From: Selaginella moellendorffii
Taxonomy: Eukaryota; Streptophyta; Lycopodiopsida; Selaginellales; Selaginellaceae
Length of the DNA stretch: 42,523 nt
Direction: 5' to 3'
Assembly (NCBI RefSeq): GCF_000143415.4
Contig: NW_003314280.1
Location: forward strand, 991,382 to 1,033,904
The position numbers and the translations under genes are program-made. Below the pieces are notes generated by a model. That model ran no database searches and was not told where the DNA came from. It saw only the letters and a program-made list of their open reading frames with translations. Numbering within the stretch: position 1 is the first letter of the stretch; the number at the start of each line of letters is the position of its first letter. Shown one piece after another: positions 30,200 to 41,617 of the stretch.

Positions 30200-31215
30200 G
30201 AAAAAAGGAAAGAAACAGAGGCTTGAGAAGCGAAGGAACTTACAGACTTCTCCTATGCAATGTGGCAATTTCTCAGAGAGGCCAAGTTTTTCAGGAACCC
30301 AGCTATCTGGGTTCAAATCCTGGCAATGGATGCAAGATTTTCCTTTTCTTTTCCATCTGATTCAATTCACCGCAGTTTCAATTAGCATTCATGGCGTGGA
30401 ACACCAAAACTCGTGCATGAGTGCTGTGTGGTGTGGATGTAAGAGCAACCTCAACAGCTTTGCAGCATGTCCAGGAGAGAGGATTTTTAACCCAATTTTC
30501 AGTACTGATTTCCTTTGAAATTATTCAGAGATGAAGTAGTTTCACAACACCCATTATGAAGCACCAAAACATTTGGAAGTGCTTTGTTACAATGTTCGCA
30601 CCTACGGTGAGAATATATAAAGATAGAATTGCTTAACCCTGGCCCCCGTCATGTCTATCACGCGTTAAGTCGGTGCGTTTCATGGCTGGATTTGACATTT
30701 CCATTCGTTAAGTCGGCGTGTTCCATGGCTGGATTTCGTTAAGTCACAGCGGCTTCGCTCCATCCATGGCAGCTTGTCGCTAAGTTCTTGAGCTAGAATA
30801 ATGCACCATCTTTGTTAAAATGCAGAGAAACAGTCTGTATGTCTTGCTATTTAACTATTACTTATTGGAGTCTTCCACCACGTAAGCGCTGAGATTTTCC
30901 ATGATGTATATTTTAACATAGTGGATTGATATTGGAGCGAACAAGGAGTTGTTGGAACTTGGGCATTGCATCAGACCCATCTTGAAACACAAACCAAAGA
31001 GACTTTTTTATGAAGTCCAGATTTAAGAAAAGAATCAACGTGAATCCCCCACTAGATACAACAGTTTAGAAATCCTTTTTCACCAGACCAAGCAGCATCC
31101 ATATCTGGGTTTGCTTTCAAGGCCACCTCGCACAAAGCTCTTCTTCTTCTCGCAGAACTCCCTAGAACTTGCTCTGAGACATCACTTTGAAGTGTTTGTA
31201 AAGCAGCTTTTCCTC
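30200..31215. other. no gene recognised; short tandem repeat
   Basis: Contains an imperfect repeat at about 30662-30745 (CGTTAAGTCGG(T)...TCCATGGCTGGATTT, two to three copies). The rest shows no coding signal. Confidence 0.4.
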
Positions 31216-31273
31216 ACTCAATAACTTATATGGTGAGGACCATCATTTGCTTGGACATATACAACAGGCAATG

Positions 31274-32071
31274 TTATTGGTAGGTTTTCACTGCCAAACT
31301 GCTGAAGTTCATCGTGGGCACCTCGGTCACCGGCGTCACGGGCAGCACCTGGATGCCCAGCCGGACCTCCAGCCACTCGGGCGGACCGAACCAGAGAGCC
31401 GTGTCGCGCTTGTTGGCCCAGAGCACCCCGATCATCCGGTTGCGCGCCACAAACTCGGCCTCGTACAGCTCGCTGCCCAGCGGTACGCGACTGCACGGCG
31501 TGCGTCTCGAAGGCCACCAGCGTGACGCCGAGCTCGGCCAGCGCCGCGTCGTGGAAGGCGGAGCCCAGCAGCGACGCCGCATAGTACGAGTTGACGGCCT
31601 CGCTGGTGCTCTCCTGGTTGCGGCCCTCGGCGAAGTTCTTGAGCCACGAGTGCATGAGCCAGTGGTGATCGTTGTACATTCCAAGGCCAAAGTCGGCACC
31701 ACTGTTGGCAGCACCGTCGCTGCTCCCCACTGGCGATCGTAGCCAATGCTGTTACTCATGTTTAGATTGACAGCGTGGTTACTGTCCAGCCACTGCGCGA
31801 GCGAGCTCCTCAAGGTGCCGGCAATCCTCCCTGTCAAGTCGGGCCTGGCCACCTCCTCGGCTATGAGCGCGAGCCGCGCAGCACGGGCAGCGGCCTTGCC
31901 GAAGAAGTACGTGGACGAGTTCACTATGACGCCCGGGAGGTCATATAAGGCATACAAGGCCATCTGGAGTGGCAGAGGTGATGGCATGATCAAGTACGTG
32001 ATAGGGACTCCTAGTTTTGTCAAGAGCGTTAGTAACCACTGCAGTTGGTTATCTTTATTACAAAGCATCAA
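31274..32071 (-). pseudogene. GH81 endo-1,3-beta-glucanase relic
   Basis: Minus-strand frames read TYFFGKAAARAARLALIAEEV, SSLAQWLDSN and GYDRQWG, then after a frameshift (about 31715) DGAANSGADFGLGMYNDHHW and NFAEGRNQESTSEAVNSYYA, and after a second shift (about 31490) GSELYEAEFVARNRMIGVLW and GIQVLPVTPVTE. These are GH81 landmarks, including the catalytic-region NQESTSEAVN. Between YNDHHW and HSW a stretch of perhaps 60 residues normal for the family is missing. Plant GH81 proteins include beta-glucan elicitor-binding proteins. Two frameshifts and the deletion make it non-functional. Confidence 0.75.
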
Positions 32072-32339
32072 TGCTATGGAGATGGCTTAAACTCAAGACA
32101 CTCAGTGTCACTAAATAAAAGTTCTAAAGCAAACTGGAGCTGATATATTATTTTTCTTTTTGTTTTCTTCTGGGTGGGAAGAAATAAGAAGAAAAGATGG
32201 AGACTTTGTGCATTTATGCAAATTGGAAATCTCAACAGATGGCATGTTGTGGAATGGAAAGTAATATTGCATTCAACCATTTTGTTTAAGGATTTGAGTC
32301 AATTCTTTTGAACCTGAATTTCTTTTTATCTGTAAGAGT

Positions 32340-32959
32340 CTTAACCATGTTGGTTTCACCAAGAACCAGTATATGCTCCTGTGTGGGGAACGATTTGTGA
32401 AGGCCCCTTGTAAAGTGCTGCGTGAGGCGTTCATTTTGGCATACATCAAGGATCCTAAGGCTCTTGCGTCGCTTGAGGATTTTGAAAGCGAGGAAGATGT
32501 TGAAATGGTTCTATGGTTGAGGACTGAGACGGTGCACATAGTTGTGGACTATGCGAACTTGATGGTTTGCGATCGAAGTAAGAGCCTTTGGTCGCAAAGG
32601 TGAAGGCTCCGGTTCCCAGGCTGTCACAAACAACCACCCAAACGTTGGTGTGTTATCCAGGGAGATTCCGAAGAAGCTTCAGTAGGAAAACTTCCGAGTT
32701 TAAATTCAGTCCGGTTTTGTGTTTGTTTCTCGCTCTGCAGGAGGATGAAGCTGTCGCTTACTTGAAGCATACATCAGGCAAAACCGAAGAGGTGTGTCAA
32801 TTACGTGCAAGGAGGATCCATCATTATACTGGCTGGGTGCCGGGGCTGCTTTCGCAATACCTGACGAAAAAATGCGTAGTCAAGCAGACTAGGAGACTGT
32901 TTCGGATGCTTTGCATTCGGACGACGAGGTTCTCACAGCTGTCGCAGAAGGGCGTTTGA
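32340..32959 (+). pseudogene. unassigned coding relic
   Basis: Two or three exon-like stretches: NQYMLLCGERFVKAPCKVLR and ALASLEDFESEEDVEMVLWL (32373-32603), then after a probable intron EDEAVAYLKHTSGKTEEVCQ and HHYTGWVPGLLSQYL (about 32740-32880). They look like real protein sequence with acidic and helical parts. I do not recognise the family, and no complete gene model can be drawn. It lies on the same strand as the transposase-like relic downstream but need not belong to it. Confidence 0.35.
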
Positions 32960-33140
32960 AATACGAGCTGTCAGATGCTTTGGATTCCGGGTGCTACTTC
33001 TGAGGGCAAGATGGCAAGGGCCGCTGCTTGGCACCATCAATGCTGCATGGCCGCTAGAGAAATCCTCGATTTCATTCGTTATGAAATATCAATTAAATTC
33101 CTTTCACATATGCACGTGACGTGGCAATCTTGGCTTATGT

Positions 33141-33167
33141 GGCAAGTGATGTGCCACATCACTTGCC
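33141..33167. repeat. 27 bp near-perfect palindrome
   Basis: Arms of 13 bases (GGCAAGTGATGTG and its exact complement CACATCACTTGCC) around a single C. It lies just upstream of the first copy of the duplicated exon block. It may be a transposon end or an insertion junction. Confidence 0.8.
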
Positions 33168-33175
33168 GGAGGACA

Positions 33176-33354
33176 CTTGGTTTTTTTAATTTCTTTTTCT
33201 TTCGTCTAAACTTTGCTATGCAGGTTACTTTGGGAACGCCTAAGTCGATTACAAACAATAGATGGCCTTCTCTTGGTACGAATTGGAAGGCAGAAGAGTA
33301 CATAAAGTTTGTCCTGCTACAGACGACAGTTGTGGCTCTCGAAACAGAGACTCG
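33176..33354 (+). repeat. duplicated intron-exon block, copy 1
   Basis: Intron tail (TTTCTTTTTCTTTCGTC) plus exon start (ITNNRWPSLGTNWKAEEYIK), about 95% identical to 33992-34169. After the ACTCG at 33354 the copies diverge. Copy 1 is probably the inserted partial one. Confidence 0.85.
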
Positions 33355-33689
33355 CTGGAGGCTCTGGAGGAGAGAGGCAGCATCCAGGTATTGAAATCCA
33401 GTACCTCCGATCTGATCTTTTGGCCACCATGGCGATTCCAAGTCCTTAGCTGCCGCTGCATGCTCTGCGGGTATTGGAGCTCCGATCAACATTGCTGATG
33501 AAGAGGTGGATTGCGATGAAGAGGTGAATGAAGAGGTGAATCTGGATGAAGAGGTTTTAAATGTGGTGACCAAGCAGGATGCCGGTGATGCAAATTCCTG
33601 ACAACAAAAGTTGGAATTTCATATTTCTACGATAAGAACAGGTTTTGTTTGTGATCATGACAATCTCGTCCATACTCATATTTTTATGC

Positions 33690-34920
33690 AGGTATCAACT
33701 CAGATTTCCTCCTGTAAAGAGAACGGCCCAGGAGATGCTAGCAGCGATTGATCAATCAAAAAATACAAAGGACTTGACAAAAGTAAAGAGGACATACTAA
33801 CAGCTGCTGGACTGAGTGGAGAGTCAATCTTATGGAGGCTCCATCATCTATACTCCTTCAATCCTATCTCAGTTTCTCATAGATCCCATGCGCCGACTTT
33901 GCTTGAACCTTTTCAAAATATTTTGCGATTACTTGCTTTCGCTCACGACCATGAAGGATGGTATTGATTCTGCTCTGGAGAAGGTATGATCCTTGGTTTT
34001 TTTATTTCTTTTTCTTTCGTCTAAACTTTGCTATGCAGGTTACTTTTGCAGCGCCTAAGTCGATTACAAACAATAGATGGCCTTCTCTTGGTACGAATTG
34101 GAAGGCGGAAGAGTACATAAAGTTCGTCCTGTTACATACGACAGTTGTGGCTCTCGACACAGAGACTCGCGATATTGGTTGTATAATCATGGACATAGCA
34201 CATCTCTGCTTTGTGAATTCGAAAGTCTATGGCTGGAGCAACGCCGATCGTACCACAGTTCAGAGGCTTTTAGTAGCTGCAAGAATAAAAAATCCTGGAT
34301 TTGGTGCCACGACTGGAGCATTGCAGCATATGATTGGTGTGTTTGAGACCTTCTCCTGTTAGTGCTACAATGAATGTGTTTTCTTTTTACCAGGTGTGGA
34401 ACTAGTCAATGATATTTCTCGACATGGTAGTCATTTGAGGTATTGGAGCTGGGAGTTTGAGAGGTGTGTTAAAACGTTTCTCAAAGTTCCGCCTAACAAC
34501 AAGGACGAAGAATTATCACACTTTACTATGCTCGCATGACATAAGAAACTAGACGAAGATCAGGTGTGTTCTAGCTTTCTTGAGTGTGTTTTGCTTAGCT
34601 TTTACCATCTAACTCCTACAGCTTATACCGTCCAATCGAAACTCTAGACTTTATCAAAACTCCGTGATAAAGCCTGACGTTCCAAGCAAGCTGATCACCA
34701 CTAGTTGTTTGAAGACATCGTCGATTGTTAAAGCTCGTGAGCTCTGGGAGCAAGGACGAAACATTTCTGATGAGATTTCTTTGCACCTGCTTGTAAAAGG
34801 TAAGAAAAACACTGATGTTTTAGACTGACTTCCAATCTAAATGCTTTCAGGCGTAGTTATTGGGAAGGCAGTTTTGGAATTCAGAGTTATTCCTGGCGTT
34901 TCAAGCGGTCCAAGTTTTTA
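33690..34920 (+). pseudogene. DNA transposase-like gene, decayed (CACTA/Tnp2-like motifs)
   Basis: In order: LSQFLIDPMRRLCLNLFK and DYLLS (about 33865-33950), an intron ending at 34039, NNRWPSLGTNWKAEEYIKFV (from about 34061), an intron after HMIG, then NDISRHGSHLRYWSWEFERC and PPNNKDEELSHFTML, and a last exon near 34621-34800. These resemble transposase landmarks: DPMH..LG, WKA.EW..(F/W)LL, and DI.R.GP....W.FE. Stops occur near 33830, 33845 and 34538. Family placement is by motif memory only and could be another plant transposase group. The exon at 34040 has an extra partial copy at 33176-33354. Confidence 0.45.
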
Positions 34921-34934
34921 GAAAGGTCTTTTAC

Positions 34935-35285
34935 GAGCAGCGAGCAGCAGCGAGCAGTAGGAAGCAGCAATGAGCAGCAGGGAGCAGTAGGGAGCAGTAG
35001 GGAGCAGCAGCAGGCAGCAGCAAGCAGCAGGGAGGAACTTGGCAGCGCACTCCAGATGGCGCCAGCCAGGCATGAGATGACGATGAGCATGGAGTTGGCG
35101 GTGGACAAGGTGCTCAGCCTGAGGTGCTAGCAGGAGGAGAGCAGTGGCAAGGTGGTGGTGGCAGAGGAGGAGGAGCCTGATGTGGCTCAGCAGCTAGCAG
35201 CAGCAAGTGAGCCAGCAGCAGTGAGCAGCCCAGCAGCAGTGAGCAGCCAGCAGTAGAGAGCGGCACAAGCAGCAGCAGCGAGCTA
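34935..35285. repeat. degenerate AGC/AGG low-complexity tract
   Basis: Built of GAGCAGCAG, GGAGCAGTA and CAGCAGCAGCA units with interruptions. Frames through it are artefacts of the period of three. Confidence 0.8.
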
Positions 35286-35639
35286 GCTTGTAATTGAGCA
35301 AATCAATTCAATTAACGATTCAGATTTTTTTGATGATGTGGCATTTTATTGTCCACATAGGTAGTGATGTGTTAATTTAATGTGGCAATAGGCAATGTTA
35401 TTGTGTAATTTAAAATTTTCACATATAAAGCTAAAATTAATTATAAATGAATTTGTGATGAAGTTTTAAAAAATTCATAAGTGTTTCATTTTAATTTCAT
35501 TCATTGTGATAATTAATTTTTCTCTAGTGGGCAACACAAGTTTACTTTTATTCTAGCCCTATATTTCCATGGGGAATGAAAACAAACAAGATTTTCAAGA
35601 TGGTGTTAGTTATATTGTTATAACATTGATGCCAACCAT
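35286..35639. other. no gene recognised
   Basis: AT-rich. The GATGTGGCA(TTTTATTG)TCCACAT segment near 35335-35365 is loosely related to the palindrome area at 33120-33167. Confidence 0.4.
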
Positions 35640-35885
35640 ATAAAGCGGGTTAAAGACACTATAGTGACTAAATCTAATGCAATATCTAAAGAATGGTTAA
35701 TTGTTAATATGGTCACACTCACCTTAGATGAGATTGAAAACCTTGAGAAATCCACTTTCAATCTTGAAAGGAGAGTTGGAGACATGAGTGACAGAACTAA
35801 GATTATTCCCATAAAGCTGTATAAAAAACTAACAAAAGAAGGTAAGGTAGTTAAATTTATTGATACTATCTCCAAGCAGAAGTAA
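35640..35885 (+). other. unassigned open frame
   Basis: A frame of about 82 codons with Lys/Glu-rich, helix-like sequence (LDEIENLEKSTFNLERRVGD, IKLYKKLTKEGKVVKFIDTI). It has no recognised domain, and AT-rich flanks show no promoter. It may be a transposon-derived fragment or chance. Confidence 0.2.
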
Positions 35886-36600
35886 GGTTAAATAAGTTAT
35901 GCTTAAATGAGATTCTCTACATGAAGTACATCACTGCGCTTGCAAAGGAATATATAGTCAAAATAGATGGTGGAGTACACAATTGCCATTCAAGACTTTC
36001 CTTCTTGCATATGTTTAGACTTTATGAAGTGCGAAGAATATGGGAAGGCATATACTCTTTACAAGCATATGTATTACATCTTTATTAATATCTTACACTA
36101 GAATTCTAAAATAGATATTAATATATACTAAGCAAGCTTTACTATTGTTGAGTTGCAGAAAACTTTTGGAGCTAACTAAATTTTCTAAGACTATCAATGT
36201 TTATTCTCTATCAATAATATAAACTTATTATACTTTATATAATTAATTTTTTTTTTCATTTTACTTTTCATTTGATATACTTGCAAGTGTTCTTCTGTAA
36301 TACTACCTATAGTATTCGTGTGTCTTTACCATCTCAAAAAATATTTCATGGTAGTTTTTCGGGTGTGTGATGTTGGATGTATCGCGAAAGCATATATACT
36401 ATCATATTGATCATCGTTATTGTTTCCTTCAGAAGCCAGAAACATATAGGGCATTTCTTGAAAGTCACAAAATTGCAGTTCTTTAAAACAAGTAAAAAAA
36501 CTTTTTTTTTCACCCAATTTGTAGTGCCCTTTGTTTGTAGCGCATGTGATTTTTACCCTCTATCATATGGTGATTTACCATAGGATAACCACGAAGCGGA
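35886..36600. other. no gene recognised
   Basis: AT-rich with long T runs. No coding signal or known repeat. Confidence 0.5.
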
Positions 36601-36609
36601 ACCTAAACC

Positions 36610-36670
36610 TTCCATGTGCCACATGTCACATGCCACGTGCCATGTGTCACATGCCATATGCTACATGTCC
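36610..36670. repeat. short CATG-centred repeats
   Basis: Six to seven imperfect 7-9 base units of the type CACATG(T/C)CA and CCATGTG. They are near the presumed 5' end of the plus-strand LTR element and may be part of its U3 region. Confidence 0.6.
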
Positions 36671-37088
36671 AAAGGATAGCAAAGTGGAATTTGAGTTTTA
36701 GAGCCTTGGGCCACTGAATGAAGGAACGGAGCTAAACTCTAAAGCATGGAGCTAAGAAGCAATAGAACCAAAGCATAGAGTGACTCTCGAGCATTCAGTT
36801 TAAAAAGTGAAGGGACATGAGCACAGAGTGATTTAGAATAGTCCTAGAGCATTCAACATCCCAATGCCAAGACCAATATGCAAAATGGAGCCAAATGGAG
36901 TCTGACACTATTTTAGCATATTAGTGGCCTAATGTGAGGATATAAGTATTCCACCAACTAGCATGGTATGAACTTGGGCTTAGACCCAAGTTGGACGTAG
37001 AACAAGGATAGACACAAAAATGGGAGTTAGACTATACCTTAGGTTGATCAGCCATGCCCACTATTCCTACTATATATTTGGAACCCCC

Positions 37089-37094
37089 TATAAA
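37089..37094 (+). promoter_or_regulatory. TATA box of the plus-strand LTR
   Basis: CCCCTATAAACCCC about 450 bp before the hexamer array, in a C-rich setting typical of plant LTR promoters. A second TATA-like TATATAT is at 37071. It predicts transcription starting near 37120. Confidence 0.45.
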
Positions 37095-37529
37095 CCCCCT
37101 CCCCCCTGAAGAACACACACTTTGGGCTTCCATCCTTAGCCATCCTTAGTACTAGGAGTTAGTCTCTAAGACCAACTCAAAACTTACTAAATATGGAATG
37201 TCCCTAGATTGTGAATTTGGATATGGGACGAACACTATTGTGCTCAGGACAATCTCTACATTTCGTAGATATGCCAAATTAACAAATTTAAACACTTTCC
37301 ATAATTATGTGAGACACAAAATCCCTAGGCCCCAAAGTGGAGCCGGAAGGGTGCCATGTGGTAGTGGCCAAAAAGAAAGCCAAACTAGCATAGCACGTTT
37401 GGACTAAAAGCTCTGACTTAATAGGTCAAGAGCGGGAGTGGAACTCCTAACAAAGTGCTCGAGGAATGAGCACGGAGCAAGCAATAAGCAAGGCTCTAAA
37501 CAGGGACCCAAAAAGGACTAACACATGAC

Positions 37530-37788
37530 ACGTGGAAGAGTCCGAGATGGAGTCCAAGACGGAGTCCGAGATGGAGTCCGAGATGGACCCGAGATGGAGT
37601 CCAAGATGGACCCGAGATGGAGTCCGAGATGGACCCGAGATGGAGTCCGAGATGGACCCGAGATGGAGTCCGAGATGGAGTCCGAGATGGACCCGAGATG
37701 GAGTCCAAGATGGACCGAGACGGAGTCCGAGATGGAGTCCGAGAAGGACCCGAGATGGAGTCTGAGGTCGAGACCGAGACCGGGACCT

Positions 37789-37840
<52 letters not shown>

Positions 37841-37975
37841 TGGGACCGAGACCGAGACCGAGACCGGGACCGAGATCGAGACCGGGACCGAGATCGAGAC
37901 CGAGACCGAGGCCCAGGCCGAGTCCGAGCCCGAGTCTGAGTCTGAGTCCGAGTCCGAGTTCGAGTCTGAGAGGGT
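37530..37975. repeat. hexamer/dodecamer array in LTR leader
   Basis: Three zones: 12 bp GAGATGGA(G)(T/C)CC units (37540-37755), 6 bp GAGACC units (37770-37910) and 6 bp GAG(T/C)CC units (37915-37975). All periods are multiples of six, so frames stay open on both strands for up to 169 codons. These Gly/Leu-, Arg/Pro- or Asp/Gly-rich ORFs are artefacts unless shown otherwise. Confidence 0.9.
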
Positions 37976-38969
37976 GAAAGCCCAAAGCGTTTGTCTCCCA
38001 GACCCTAGGGGGTTTGGTGAGCTCCAAAAGTATAGTAAGGGGGAGGATTGCAGTGGAGCCAATTTGGCCAGGAAAGGTCAGTTTGGCCCAGGAAGGCTAG
38101 ACCCAGTGTTGGGAGATGAACTGACCACTGGGAAGTTCAAGACTAGAGTGAATACGGACCGACAAGCAGGGTAGCTTGGTGAAGTGTTCAAGAGCCGGCT
38201 CTAGTTCCCCCGGGAGATTGACTGGCCGATGCTCCCAGTCCAAGTGTGGGTGGCACTACCTACTTGGATACCTGGTGTGGCTCAACGGAACTTCGCTCTA
38301 AGCCCATGGCTAGAGCACCTAAAGGCAGAAGGTGGGGAGAGTACCCACAAGGCTCGCGTAGGGCCACGGTGTTCCGAAATGTTGTCCCGAAGTCCCAAAT
38401 GGGGAAAGGAGGAGGAGCGGTCCTCTAGTGTAGTGACTACGGATACAGTCACATGGTGAGGAAGTCCCAGAGGACAAAGGGACTTAGTGGCCGAGCCTGT
38501 GGGCCTTAATCTAGTGGCAGTGTTGGTGAACATGGCCATGGATGGAAAAGGGACTTGGTAGGAACTGACAAAGGGATGTTAGGGAAGGCTATTCCCCATG
38601 TCTATGGGCATCCCAAGGATGCTAAGGAGTGGATCTGGGATGACCACTCGTGGACAGATGGCCCAGTCTTGGAGAGACGGGATTGTGACACAAGTGGTAT
38701 TGGACCACCAATACGGCAAAGATGAATGGGCATGGCCTTAGCGTAACGGGCCGAGATGTCAGTGGTACCTTTGGGTGTCGGTCTTGGGACTGGACACGTG
38801 GAGCACTTGGGCCAAGCGTAAGGGAGGAGTGGCATGGATGCCATTCTCAGTACTAGCAAGCCCCAAGTCCTGAATTAGACTCAAGGAGGTTGTGAATGAG
38901 ACTCCTCCAAGTGGTCAGAGATGTGGTTAAGTGACTAAAGTAGAATGGAAAATTTAGTCGCTTACAATT

Positions 38970-38981
38970 TGGTATCGGAGC
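38970..38981 (+). other. primer-binding site of the plus-strand element
   Basis: TGGTATCGGAGC, three bases after the CTTACA LTR end at 38966. It matches the initiator Met tRNA 3' complement with the same single mismatch as the site at 3360-3371. Confidence 0.8.
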
Positions 38982-40452
38982 TATTCTTTAGTCCGGCTTT
39001 TATTGGTGCTGAAGTATATCACGACGAGTGTTGGCATCGGAAGGTCCTAGTGGGCCTATTTTTGAGGAGTAGCAAGTCGGGAAGACATGGCTCTCCACTA
39101 CAGTTCACGGGTGAACTTGTAGGCAAGGTGGTGGATAGAAAAAGGCCAATAATGGAATGACTTTGGGATCTTGGGAACAGTGTAAGGCTTTCCTCATTGA
39201 GTGAGGATGTGATCCAGATGAGCGTTTGATGTAGCAAACGGGCTAACATACTTGTGGTAAACAACTATAGTTGGGATCACGGGAAAGATGCAGACTCCAA
39301 AACAATAAAGGAGTCACAAGATTACCCTCACATAGTTGAGGCTAGTGCTCATAACTTTAAGACCGGAATTGATGACCATGGAAGGTCAAATACAAAAGAG
39401 GACACAAGTCCTCGAAATGGTAACCGGGGCTACCTCTAATAAATGCTGGAACAACCCAAGGAGTTAGGGGTGTACTCAGAGGATGAGTTGGTATTCTCAT
39501 CACATGGACAAGTGGTCATAAGGGGCAAAAGGTTGCCCCAAGAGAACAAATCAAATGTCAGAGTAACACTTGCAAAGATGGTCCTTGTGAGTAGGACTTA
39601 AATACAATAAGTTGTATTCCAGTGAGTTAGCACCTCAAAGGTAAGACCTCACGGGTCGACGGATGATAAAGTCCAAAAAGCTGGATGACTCAAATAAGAG
39701 TTAAGGAATAATCCTAAGGGATTGGTTGAAACATTTGGACTGAGGTGTATGGTGCCCCATGAGGTATAGAGAGGATTATAAGATCCAAGTATGAGAACAA
39801 TAGGTATCTCATTGATAGCAGAATGTGCCATACTAAAGTTGTGGGAAAGATGTTCTCAGAAGAAAGCAACTTTGGCCCAGAGTTGGGTGCAAACACTATG
39901 GTGCGGTGCTAACGGATAGTTAGTATGAGGAACAACCATATTGGTCTTGGCAAAGACCTAGACACTAATAAGTAGTGTCATAAGGATAGGCTCATGGGGC
40001 CAATGGTGTGGAGACACCAAATGTGCCAATATGTGATACCTTGAGGTTATGTTGGTGGGTTCATAAGAACCCCTTGCCAAAGGGAATCCCAATAGAAATG
40101 GGAATGGCATAACCTAAGCTGGAAGGCATGTGGTAGAGTGTGGTGACCAAAACAATGATGGAGGTGTGGAAGCACCAGCAATGGGTTATAGGACTTGACA
40201 ACTATGAGGCAATTAAGCAAAAGGTGCAAGATAATTTGTTAAACTGGTAAAAGGTAGTTACCCAAGACTTCTTAATGGCATAAGGAAGTTAGACATACCC
40301 TTATAGGGGATAAATTGCTTATGTTGTGATATAATAAGTCAATGTTGAAAAGGGGAATGCTCATTGTCAAAGAGGCCATCATTGGGACACCCAAACACTC
40401 TAGAACACCCGGAGGTGGTGTTTGATGTCGCGAGGGCAATAGATAAGGCCCA

Positions 40453-40467
40453 AGGGACTAAGTCCCT
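40453..40467 (+). repeat. AGGGACT hairpin, first of four related hairpins
   Basis: A perfect 7 bp stem with a one-base loop. Related hairpins with (A)GGAC-AAA-GTCC cores lie at 40988-41004, 41268-41283 (imperfect) and 41929-41951 (10 bp stem). Confidence 0.6.
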
Positions 40468-41444
40468 AGTGAATGATGGATAGAAAGTGCTATCCAAATG
40501 TCCAAGGTTGCGAAGATGGGAGAAGACAGTGTACCCGAATTGGACAAAGCCAAAAATAGAATTTTGGCAAGGCTAGTGATGGGCATGTAAGGGCCCATAA
40601 ACAACAACGTTAATCCCGGTATGTGGGATTATAAAGTGAGCATACCTGGATTGAGGAACCACTCCCTAGGCTATCGAGTTGGTTCATCCCTAAGAATATT
40701 TGCTAAAGCATGATAGAAAGTGCAAAGCTATCCTCCTAGTCTGGAGGAGAATGACCGAAGGAAATGTGTGAGGCCAAAAGCAAGTAGTGAAGGGATAGAA
40801 CCAAACCATAGGAATCGAAGAGCATGACCAAGGTTGATTATGTCAGTTGGGAGTGGAGAATCAAGTGGGCGCTCGAAGCATGTTGTTACTAGCAACCGTG
40901 GGTCATGAAGAGTCTAGAGCATGGAATTGTCTATACTAGGCTATATGGCAATTGGAAAGCTTGCGAAAGGAGAGGCCTAAGCAAGCTAAGGGACAAAGTC
41001 CCTTCAAGGTTCCCAAGGACAATTCTAGGTAGCTTAATACCTAGAAAGCCAAGCATAAATGGTTCCTAAAGCACGCGAAATTAGAGTGGCGCAGTAGAAG
41101 CATGATCTTGAAGCTAGCCATGAGGCGAGGCTATCAAGGTTGGGGAAGTGGTTCCCGAGTGTTTAAAGAGAGGGTTTTGAACAAAAGTCAATGGTTAAGG
41201 ACTTTCATGCTTATGCATGAACCATGTTACGGGGGCTGGATGACTTGCTAAGTGAGATTGGCAAACTAGGGGGACAAATCCCTTAGTGGAAGGTGCTAAC
41301 TTCAAAAAGGGTGGCCCATGGGGCCGAGCATGGAGGAGTCCATGCATGATCACAGACTTGTCAAGTGAGAGGACTTGGCAGTGCGGAGGAACTAGGTTCC
41401 TAAGCTGTGATCTATAGCGCGCTTTAACTATAAGTTGGTGCACC

Positions 41445-41557
41445 GGCGTGGGGAGTCACGCCAGGCATCTTGGATGATGCCTTCTGTAGATGCATATACG
41501 GAGGTTGGGTTCGAGTCTCAACCCTCTAGTGCTTGGGTTCGAGTCCCAAATCACTAG
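41445..41557 (+). other. cluster of four hairpins with two tRNA T-arm-like units
   Basis: In a row: GGCGTG/CACGCC (41445-41462), GGCATC/GATGCC (41464-41481), GTTGGG/CTCAAC with loop TTCGAGT (41504-41522), and TTGGG/CCCAA with loop TTCGAGT inside an outer CTAGTG/CACTAG stem (41526-41557). The seven-base TTCGAGT loop matches the tRNA T-loop and Pol III B-box pattern. No acceptor stem or anticodon arm can be completed, so it is not called a tRNA. Confidence 0.55.
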
Positions 41558-41617
41558 GGCATGGTGATGGTTTGGAATATGAGGACACTCATATTTTGGT
41601 GGTCATGGACTCTCAAT

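Noticed and set aside
30290-30335. tRNA-like T-arm (GGGTTCAAATCCTGG)
   Set aside because: The loop fits, but no matching acceptor stem, D-arm or anticodon arm could be found upstream.
32740-32880. Crinkler-type effector similarity (YTG.VP.LL)
   Set aside because: One short motif from memory is not enough; flanking sequence does not support it.
34935-35285. CRISPR-like or satellite array
   Set aside because: Units are irregular three-base-based low complexity with no spacers.
37518-38027. Long ORFs on both strands of the hexamer array (Gly/Leu-, Arg/Pro-, Ser/Asp-rich)
   Set aside because: Several frames on both strands are open at once because the repeat period is a multiple of three. This is composition, not coding.
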